Both the position numbers and the translations under genes were made by a program. Shown here piece after piece: positions 56,324 to 64,000 of a DNA stretch of 64,000 nt (its first letter is position 1; every line of letters starts with the position of its first letter). This stretch comes from Myotis daubentonii. Lineage: Eukaryota > Chordata > Mammalia > Chiroptera > Vespertilionidae. Location: positions 68,243,623-68,307,622 of the forward strand of contig NC_081861.1 in the NCBI RefSeq assembly GCF_963259705.1, given 5' to 3'. Below the pieces are notes generated by a model. It searched no databases. It was given only the letters and a program-made list of their open reading frames with translations, and was not told the origin of the DNA.

Positions 56324-57839
56324 CAAGGGACACACTCAGAGGGCAGACTCAGTGAGCACCAAAGTCCCACTGAAGCAAGTCTTGCCCCATAAGGGTGTCT
56401 TCAGCACAGAAGTTCTCCCACTGTAGACACAGCTGATTCTCACAGACAATTGGCCTGGAAGTCAATTCCTCCCAGTGATACCTACAACAATCAAGACTTA
56501 ACTACAACAAGACTGTGCATACAGCCCACAAAGGGATGCACCAAAAGTGTCCACTTCAGGTAATTGGGGAGGCTGAGCCACTGGGCCCTATAGGACACCT
56601 AGCAGAGAAAGCCACTCTATCAACACAGGGAAGCATAAAAAATGCGGAGACAAAGAAACAGATCACAAATGACAGAAATGGAGGAAAGCAAACGACTGGA
56701 TATAGAGTTCAAAACCAAACTTATAAGGTTTTTCAAGAATTTTCTAGAAACTGCCGATAAATTTAGTAAGACCCTCGAGGATATGAAAAAGGACCAACTA
56801 GAAATTAAGCATACACTGACTGAAATAAAGAATAATATAAAGAGATCCAACAGCAGACAAGAGGATCCCAAGAATCAAGTCAAAGATTTGAAATACAAAG
56901 AAACAAAAAATACCCAACTGAAGAAGCAAAAAGAAAAAAGAATCCAAAAATATGAAGATAGTGTAAGGAGCCTCTGGGACAGCTTCAAGCGCACCAACAT
57001 CCGAATCATAGGGGTGCCAGAAGAAGAGAGAGAGCAAGATATTGAAAACCTATTTGAAGAAATAATGACAGAAATCTTCCCTTACCTGGTGAAAGAAACA
57101 GGCTTACAAGTCCAGGAAGCGCAGAGAACCCCAAACAAAAGGAATCCAAAGAGGACCACACCAAGACACATCATAATTAAAATGCCAAGAGCAAAAGACA
57201 AAGAGAGAATCTTAAAAGCAGCAAGAGAAAAACAGTCAGTTACCTACAAGTGAGTACCCATATGACTGTCAGCTGATTTCTCAACAGAAACTATGAAGGC
57301 CAGAAGGGAGTGGCAAGAAATATTCAAAGTGATGAATAGCAAGAACCTACAACCAAGATTCCTTTATCCAGCAAAGCTGTCATGCAGAATTGAAGGTCAG
57401 ATAAAGAGCTTCACTGATAAGAAAAAGCTAAAGGAGTTCATCACCACCAAACCAGTATTATATGAAATGCTGAAAGGTATTCTTTAAGAAGAGCAAGAAG
57501 AAGAAAAAGGTAAAGATAAAAATTATGAACAACACATACATATCTATCAAAAAGTGAATCTAAAAATCAAGTGAATAAAAAATCTGATGAACAGAGTAAA
57601 CTGGTGAATATAATAGAATCAGAAGCATAGAAAGGGAGTGGACTGATAATTCTCGGGGGCGGGGGAAGGGGTGTGGGGGTGTGGGAAGAGATTGGACAAA
57701 AATCGTACACCTATGGATGAGGACAGTGGGGGGTGGGGGGTTAAAGGCAGAGGGTAGGGTGGGAACTGGGTGGACGGGAGCTATGGGGGGAAAAAGAGGA
57801 ACAACTGTAATAATCTGAACAATAAAGATTTATTTAAAA
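56324..57839 (+). mobile_element. HAL1-like retroelement (ORF1 plus 3' UTR, no ORF2)
   Basis: 1,516 bp bounded by a perfect 13-bp duplication AAAGTATCAAGGA (56311-56323, 57840-57852). It contains a short 5' UTR, an L1 ORF1 (56642-57487) and, straight after it, an L1-type 3' UTR with G-rich runs ending AATAAAGATTTATTT plus A. ORF2 is absent altogether. This is the structure of HAL1 (half-L1) elements. The alternative is an L1 whose ORF2 was deleted before or during insertion. Confidence 0.88.
56642..57487 (+). pseudogene. L1/HAL1 ORF1 pseudogene, two in-frame stops
   Basis: Starts MRRQRNRSQM. The first ~100 residues are rich in K and E with heptad-like spacing (coiled coil for trimerisation), then NIRIIGVPEEE and KETGLQVQEAQRTPN mark the RRM region, and PRHIIIKMPRAKDKERI plus REWQEIFKVMNSKNLQP and LYPAKLSCRIEGQIK mark the C-terminal nucleic-acid-binding domain. 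One frame runs from 56642 to 57487 (282 codons) broken only by TGA at 57251-57253 and at 57263-57265. Both stops fall between the RRM and the C-terminal domain. ORF1 proteins coat LINE RNA as a chaperone. Confidence 0.9.
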
Positions 57840-57852
57840 AAAGTATCAAGGA

Positions 57853-58151
57853 GTACACATGCTATGCTGGTTAAATTACTTCAGTGATGCCTTTGAGTGA
57901 CAAAAACCTAAAGCATGGCTTCCTCAATGACTAAATACATTGCTCATCTTGCCTTAATGCTGAACATACCATGATTACATACTTCTTCAGGAAGCCCCAT
58001 GGTCTATGGGAAGGGAGGTTCAGGGTGAAAGGCAGAGGTGCTGCAGTTCTTATTTATTGCACCAGAACATTTGAGACACTCCCTTACAGTTACCATTTTT
58101 TTTTCTAAACACAAGGACACCTTAAAGTTATACAATGTTATATATCAATTA
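57853..58151. other. No recognised feature
   Basis: Short spacer, nothing recognised. Confidence 0.5.
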
Positions 58152-58327
58152 TCTATACTAATAAAAGTATGATATGCTAATTAGACCGGATGTCCTTCTG
58201 GGCAGCCTTTCGGACGAAGCCAGGGCTGCAAGGGAAGCCTGGTCCCGGGTGTTGGAGAGAAGCCTGTGCCAGCAGCCAGGGGAAGGAAGCCCTACTCTTG
58301 CACGAATTTCATGCATAAGGCCTCTAG
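58152..58327 (+). mobile_element. Short non-autonomous Helitron (176 bp)
   Basis: TCTATACTAATAAAAGTATG at the 5' end after A; 3' hairpin GCACGAATTTCATGC, then ATAAGGCCTCTAG before T. Confidence 0.9.
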
Positions 58328-59079
58328 TATCTCAATAAAGCTGAGAAAAAAGGAAAATGGCCTATGAGATCCTCACAGTTATCTCTCATGATACATATAA
58401 TATGTGCATCAAAGAGGCAAGGCAGTTCACTAAATTCCCTCTGTGTACCATCAATACTTGTGCATAGCAAGCAGATTCCCATTTTTTTTGTAAATGCACA
58501 AAACATAAATGTAGCTCATTGCCAGATACTTTAGAAATAACCCAGCTCCAAACTTCTTTTATGGAGTATTTTAAAAGATCACCTGATACTCTTGAAAAAA
58601 TTAGTTATACCTGATTTTTTAAATGTAGCTTTAATTAGAATGTCAATTATTGAGGCCTCCAAGCAGCAAAGTTCATCTGATCATGTTTCAAATTTGGCCT
58701 GATGTACCAAGAACACTGATGGAATTCTGAAGAGCAGCAGTGATGATAAACGGAAAGTAAAACAGTCAGCTTTCCTTCATAGATATCTTGTTCTAAGTTC
58801 TACCATTTGACCCCTTGTCAAAAAGGGCAGATTTTAATGAATTAGTTTTTTTAGAGGCTGAGTAATCTTCCTCTTTAGAGACTTTGAAATAAAAATAGAA
58901 ACCTCTATGAGATGACATAGGTTTAAAGACAGGACAGCATGGACTTTTTTTTTGAAAATGAATAGATAAAGAAAGAGATAAAACTTCATTAAATTATAAA
59001 CCACTGATTTATGGACTGGAGCTCAATAGATGAAACAGCATATAAATAAAAGTAGATATACATTAGTATATACTGTAAT
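58328..59079. other. No recognised feature
   Basis: AT-rich; nothing recognised. Confidence 0.45.
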
Positions 59080-59312
59080 TAGAAGTTATTAAATATTTAC
59101 TATGTGCCAGATATTGTACTAAGAACTTTATATAGGTTGTACTTAGAACTTTATATAAGTTATGTATATCATCCACATCACTTCTTGATGAAAGAGGTGT
59201 ATTTTTATTGTAACAACAACTGATGAAAATAAAACTGAGCTATTAAATAGTTTCATGAAGATTACATAGCTAGTCAGAGGCAGTGCTGGATTTTAAGCCT
59301 AGAATTACTTGT
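59080..59312 (-). repeat. MIR SINE, antisense
   Basis: TATTTACTATGTGCCAGATA, TTGTACTAAGAACTTTATAT (duplicated once), and GATTACATAGCTAGTCAGAGG follow antisense MIR. Degraded. Confidence 0.7.
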
Positions 59313-59332
59313 CTCTAAAATGCAAGCTCTTG

Positions 59333-59551
59333 CCCTGACCGGTTTGGCTCAGTGGATAGAGTGTCGGCCTGCGGACTGAAGGGTTCCAGGTTCGATTCTG
59401 GTCAAGGGCATGTACCTTGGCTGCGGGCACATCCCCAGTGGGGACTGTGCAGGAGGCAGCTGATCGATGTTTCTCTGTCATCGATGTTTCTAACTCTCTA
59501 TCCCTCTCCCTTCCTCTCTGTAAAAAATCAATAAAATATATTTTAAAAAAA
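59333..59551 (+). mobile_element. VES SINE, first of a tandem pair
   Basis: CCCTGACCGGTTTGGCTCAG head, GGTTCGATTCTGGTCAAGGG, GTGCAGGAGGCAGCTGATCG, TC-rich stretch and AAAAAATCAATAAAATAT tail; close to the copy at 213. TAAAATGCAAGCTCTT lies on both sides. Confidence 0.95.
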
Positions 59552-59567
59552 TAAAATGCAAGCTCTT

Positions 59568-59778
59568 GTCCTGGCTGGTGTGGCTCAGTTGGTTGAGTGC
59601 CATCTGTTTATGGAAAAGTCATTGGTTACATCAGGGTACATGCCCAGGTTGCAGGTTTGATCCCTGGTCAGGGTGCATACAGTAGGCAACCTATGGATAT
59701 TTCTCTCTCTTGGTCTCTCTCACCCTTCCTCTATCTCTAAAAGAAAACTCAATAAAAACATATTTTAAAATGTTAAAA
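59568..59778 (+). mobile_element. VES-related SINE, second of a tandem pair
   Basis: TCCTGGCTGGTGTGGCTCAG head, a diverged B box, GTTTGATCCCTGGTCAGGG, TC-rich stretch, ACTCAATAAAAACATATTTT tail. A third copy of TAAAATGCAAGCTCTT follows it at 59779-59794. It is of a more diverged subtype than its neighbour. Confidence 0.9.
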
Positions 59779-59794
59779 TAAAATGCAAGCTCTT

Positions 59795-60178
59795 ATCCAT
59801 CATGATATATTGCCTTTTCAAGGAAAGTGTAGGTGAATACCAGTGTTTAGATGAGAGAAAAATGTGCCTGGGGCTGAAAAACACATAGTAAATGCAATAT
59901 ACTATACTGAGTGTGAAATCATAAGTTTGAAACCATCCCTGCTCTGATATTGTAATGGGAGAATAAGATATGGGTCTAAATATTTGAAATGCCAGCCTGT
60001 GTGTGATAAAACCTTCGGAGGTACTGACACAGTGCTATGGGAACTCAAAGAATGGAGAGATTATAGGCAGTTGGGTGGATTAAACAGTAGGCAACATATT
60101 ACTTTACAAAATGAGTGCTATGCCAATGGTTAAGCACAGGTAGAAATAAGGGAAGAGCATTGTTTGGAAAGAGAGAAA
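59795..60178. other. No recognised feature
   Basis: Nothing recognised. Confidence 0.5.
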
Positions 60179-60544
60179 TCTATAATAATAAAAGTGTAAT
60201 ATGCTAATTAGACCAGACAGCTGAACTACCTTCCGGACATCATTCCAGACTCCTTCTAAATGGAGCTGTGACAGCGGGAGCAGAGGCAGAGGCAGTTAGA
60301 GGCAATCAGGAAGGCAGGCGAGCAGTTAGGGGGCGGTCAGACAGGAAGGCAGAGGGGTTAGGGGTGATTAGGCAGGCAGGGAGTGGTTAGGGGCTATGAA
60401 ACTGGCAGGAAGAAGTGGTTACGGGTGATTAGGCAGACAGGTAGGTGAGCAGTTAGGACCCAGAGGTCCCAGATTGTGAGAGGGTACAGGCTGGGTGAGG
60501 GGCCCCTCCCCCCAATGCACGAATTTTGTGCACTGGGCCTCTAA
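60179..60544 (+). mobile_element. Non-autonomous Helitron
   Basis: TCTATAATAATAAAAGTGTA at the 5' end after A; interior with repeated GGCAGGCAGG and GGGTGATTAGGCAG motifs; 3' hairpin GCACGAATTTTGTGC, ACTGGGCCTCTAA before T. Confidence 0.9.
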
Positions 60545-60904
60545 TATATATGGAACAACAAGGAGTCTAGTTTGATTGTAACATAAAAATGCATTAATCA
60601 ATCGGCCAGAAAGAAAAGTGTAGAAAGATAAAAAAGAAACTGTGGGCCAAAACATAGTGAAGTGTGAATTTCACTTCTTTCAATTAGTAATGAGAGATAC
60701 CTGAAGATTTTTATGGTAAGACATCATCGATAATCAGTGTTGGGCTTTAAAGGTGAAGTTTTACAGCTATAGGCCAGATGATGTGCTTTTGCAGTCTTAC
60801 TGTAAAGAATATGCATATGAAATACATTAGGAAACTCTCTTGTGAATTCTTTCTAAGATAACTCAAACTTGACCAAAGATCTTTGCAGAAGCATGGTGGG
60901 AATT
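60545..60904. other. No recognised feature
   Basis: Nothing recognised. Confidence 0.5.
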
Positions 60905-61470
60905 TCAATATGAGTAGTGAGGGGGAACAGAGTTTTGCCACCCCCAACTATGCTTTTTTGGAATGTTGATTAGTTTAAGCTTATTATTTTTTTAGGAAAG
61001 CAAAAGACTCAAGAAGACCTTTTACCTGCCTAAAGGAATTCAGTTAGAAAAACCTGCTCTATGAAGGCAGTTATCACCTTAGTATAATATGAACTAAAGG
61101 TGGCAGACCTGAAGGAACCTAGCAAGGTCTGTTTGTTGGACTCCCTTCTGTGTCCCATTGTTTCTGGATGGCCTGGTAAGAATTTGTTTACAAAATGTTT
61201 GCTTTTTCTCATCTACCTGCAAATTGTCTACCTTCCCTTTGAAGTCCAAACTACTACTGAACTTTCTCCTTAGCTGAAGATGGCATATGCCTCAACTGTC
61301 CAATTTGTCCTGGAGTCTTATAGTCCTATGGTATCCCTGTATGTACATGCAAGATAAATTTGGTTATTTTTCTTCTGTTAATCTGTCTTATGTTAATTTA
61401 ATTATTAGCCCAACCAGAAGAATTTAGTAGGGTAGAATAAAAATTACTTTTCCTCCCCTAAAGTACAAAT
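60905..61470 (+). mobile_element. LTR family 1, copy c
   Basis: AGAGTTTTGCCACCCCCAAC, TGCTTTTTTGGAATGTTGAT, ACCTTCCCTTTGAAGTCC, CCTCAACTGTCCAATTTGTCC, then AGATAAATTTGGTTATTTTTC and TAATCTGTCTTATGTTAATT, ending TTACTTTTCCTCCCCT. The most complete copy and the best guide to the family's length (about 560 bp). Confidence 0.65.
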
Positions 61471-62239
61471 TCTTCAGTTGCCCTACTCTCCTTTACAATA
61501 CCTTTAGTTAACAACAAAAAAGAGCTCTATATCGTAGAGAAGGACTAAAATTTGCACAGGGATTTGGATGCTCTACAATGTATGCTAATAAGAATTATGA
61601 GGAGGAAATAGAAGCAGGGGAGAAGGACTACCTACTCTAAAGTCAAAGAAAATAGTAAACAAAACAAAAAATGAAAATCTTTAAATTCTCAGAGGCATGC
61701 AACCTGCTAAATTGCTATTTGACTAAAAGTTAATGCCCTTTAGTCGCACATGAGACAGATGTGTTCTAGATAAACAAGTCCTGGGAGGGAAGATTCATTA
61801 TTAATATTGTTATCTGCCAAAATTCTGAGGTGAAACTCTTCCACATCGTACTAGGCAGTCCCCTGTCGTTATATATTACTTAAATATATATATATTTTTA
61901 AAAAAGCAGATTGTGAAAGTCAACTCTACCTTGGGCAAGAACTGATCTGCATCATATGTGGGAGGACTTTATGATGCCCAGTCATCATAACACCTAAGTG
62001 AAGAAATTAATGTGTTGGGGTGGGACATACACAGCTGAATATCCATGTTTCTTAATACCAGTTTCACTTGCCTAGCTCATATGACTAGAGTTTTCCCTTG
62101 CTTCTTGTTTTACCTTCTAATTTTTTAGATGAGATTGGAGAAAGAAAAAAGGAATTGGATATTTCCTTATTGAACACCTACTAGTATGTGCTTGCTTTAG
62201 AATTCATTGTGTTAGCTTTCATAGTGATACTATCGTAAC
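61471..62239. other. No recognised feature
   Basis: AT-rich; nothing recognised. Confidence 0.45.
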
Positions 62240-62855
62240 TAACTAGTTCTTAATAACAGGAAAGGAGCAAAGGGAAGGCCAAACATTATAGGCATGTTCT
62301 CTGCAAAACACAGGGGGAAGGAACCACATAGGGAATATAGATACATGCCCAGTAAAGTTGGGGTAACATAAAGAAGGTACTTTTCTGTCAATCACACCTG
62401 GGGACAGAGATGGTTGGCCAGAATGAGCGTGGCCGCCAAAAGGGCATGAAGATTCGGAATCTATAAGCCCTTAAAGGAATTTTCTCTCTTGTTGTGCTCA
62501 ACTCTTGTGCTCTTGGGACTCTTGCTGCTGGGGATGTGTTCTCTTGGCTCTCTTGCATTCACCCATATGGCCCATGGCTGTGCGGTTCCCATTTACAATG
62601 GACTAATGGACTGCAGTTAGCCTGATGCTGAACCGGACACAGCTCCAACATGGAAAGGAAACTCTGGACACTGAGTTTATACTTCTTCTATAATTGGATT
62701 GAGGGGATTGGGACTTTGGAAACCCAGGAGTGTAACTGCATGGAAATAAAGTTTTCTACCGTATAGCATCCTCCCATGCAAGTCTCAGAAATTTCCTTTT
62801 CTCATGATATCATAAGAATCCCACCCACAGAAGTAACTGGGGGAGACAAGGCATG
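62240..62855 (+). mobile_element. LTR family 2, copy c
   Basis: TTAATAACAGGAAAGGAGCAA, ATACATGCCCAGTAAAGTTG, GGCCAGAATGAGCGTGGCC, GGACTAATGGACTGCAGTTAG, GGACTTTGGAAACCCAGGAG and ATGGAAATAAAGTTTTCTACC (poly(A) signal). It lacks the hAT and the long AC run of copy a. Confidence 0.65.
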
Positions 62856-62884
62856 TTCTCCTCCAATAACAATAACATTTTTAT

Positions 62885-63005
62885 GAAAATTGAATACATA
62901 TCCCCATGTTACAGATACAGAAACAAATACAAATACTTTATCACTGGCCCAAGGCTTCACAGACAGCTAATAGGAGAGCCATTGGCCGAAGTCTTACTAC
63001 GAAGA
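62885..63005 (-). repeat. MIR fragment, antisense
   Basis: CCCCATGTTACAGATACAGA, TCACTGGCCCAAGGCTTCAC and AGACAGCTAATAGGAGAGCC follow antisense MIR. Confidence 0.65.
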
Positions 63006-63779
63006 GAACCCGATCATATGGTTGCCTGACCATGAATATCAGCATTGCTTAAATATCTTTTCTACAGAATCCCACACACTAGTTCAGGATCTTTGACTTC
63101 TGGAAGTTAATCCAAGTTTATTGTATCCCCCCGTAGGCATTCAAACTTGCTCTGCTGATACCTCTCCTTTGAGGATCATACCTTCACTGTGAATGGTATC
63201 CCAGCTCTAGCCCTACTTATTCCTGATGTATATTCCTCTCTCATGTGGCCTACATTTCATTCCCAATGAGCTTTACTTGTGAGTCCACATGATAGACCAA
63301 GTGATGAGCTTTTAGCACTTTGATTTCAGTGTCATCTAAAAGGTTTCTTCTGTGATTACAAACACAATTTGTTTTAGCTTGGATGCTAGGCATTGCTAGG
63401 GGACTCATGTAGGCTGGTGAATCATAATTCAAATTCTATGTAAAGAAATGATTCATATGATAAAAGTATTTTAATCCTTGATGTCTTCTTTATATTTTGA
63501 AAACAGAGATTCTGTATTTTACTCATTTGAATTACTGTTGTTCTAAATGCTGTTTAAAGTATATATTTATTTTCTATGTTAAAGCCTGTAATAAGTAACT
63601 AGTAGAAATTAACATCATCGTTTCAAAATTCTTTTTAAAATTGTCCTCATTTGCTGTGATTGCACATAGGCCTATCTGTAGCCATGACACAGATCCACTA
63701 TGCTACCTGAGACTCACTAACATGCCACAGGAATCACTGGGATGGCAGGTCATGCTTGGGATGCAGGTTCACTGAATAG
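63006..63779. other. No recognised feature
   Basis: Nothing recognised. Confidence 0.45.
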
Positions 63780-64000
63780 ACAATCTTTATTGTGAGAGCT
63801 AATAGATATATTCCTCCCACCTTGCAAATTCTTCTAGCTAGGCTAATAATAAAATTAACAGAGATAGATTAACAGGACAAATACATACAAAGTTTATTAA
63901 GGAAGTAGGCAATTTTAGGTAGCTGAGGGAGAGTGGAACACAAATGGAAGGCAAATTTCTGCTAGGCGTCCCAAAAAACAGTGGAGCATCAGGGGGATCT
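63780..64000 (-). mobile_element. LTR family 1-like 3' end, antisense, cut by window end
   Basis: On the minus strand: CTTAATAAACTTTGTATGTA, then CTGTTAATCTATCTCTGTTA, TTTTATTATTAGCCTAGCTA and GAAGAATTTGCAAGG, parallel to the family 1 U5 ends at 47380 and 61370. The rest lies beyond the window. Confidence 0.5.

Overview
This window is intergenic mammalian DNA, almost certainly from a vespertilionid bat. The evidence is the mix of repeats: many tRNA-derived VES SINEs with A and B boxes and a TC-rich tail end, twelve copies of HeliBat-type Helitrons (5' TC, 3' hairpin plus CTAG/CTAA, inserted between A and T), young bat-type L1 with a characteristic 3' end, and cut-and-paste DNA transposons including a SPIN-like hAT. 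I see no host protein-coding gene, tRNA, rRNA or CRISPR. The long open frames come from transposons, an endogenous retrovirus, or GC-rich minisatellites inside Helitrons.

Layout. 0.1-1.5 kb: minus-strand Helitron keeping the C-terminal end of its helicase, with a SINE inside. 1.5-3 kb: two MIRs and an old antisense L1. 3.7-4.1 kb: a solo-LTR-like element. 4.5-9.6 kb: a decayed gammaretrovirus-like ERV (LTR, tRNA-Glu-type primer site, gag, pro, RT, RNase H, integrase; no env or 3' LTR seen). 10.2-12.8 kb: TA-flanked MITE, SINE, MIR, Helitron. 13.7-24.3 kb: one bat L1 holding a stack of insertions: two SINEs, a hAT MITE, a 5'-inverted (twin-primed) second L1 which itself carries a Tc1-like transposon, and a chimeric Helitron. 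24.3-26.5 kb: an older L1 split by an MLT1-type LTR. 27.5-38.1 kb: SINEs, a MaLR-type LTR split by a Helitron, MIRs, the SPIN-like element, and five further Helitrons, one cleanly inside a SINE. 38-44 kb: mostly sparse, probably unique sequence with two SINEs. 44-51 kb and 55-64 kb: three LTR families present in several copies each, nested in one another and hit by SINEs, Helitrons and a second hAT copy. 56.3-57.8 kb: an element with an L1 ORF1 joined directly to a 3' UTR (HAL1-like), bounded by a perfect 13-bp target duplication.

Nothing here forms a working operon or pathway. The biological content is a record of overlapping LINE, SINE, Helitron, hAT, Tc1/mariner and retroviral activity. 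Insertion order can be read directly in many places because target duplications or empty sites are preserved. All element-family names are from pattern recognition without database search.
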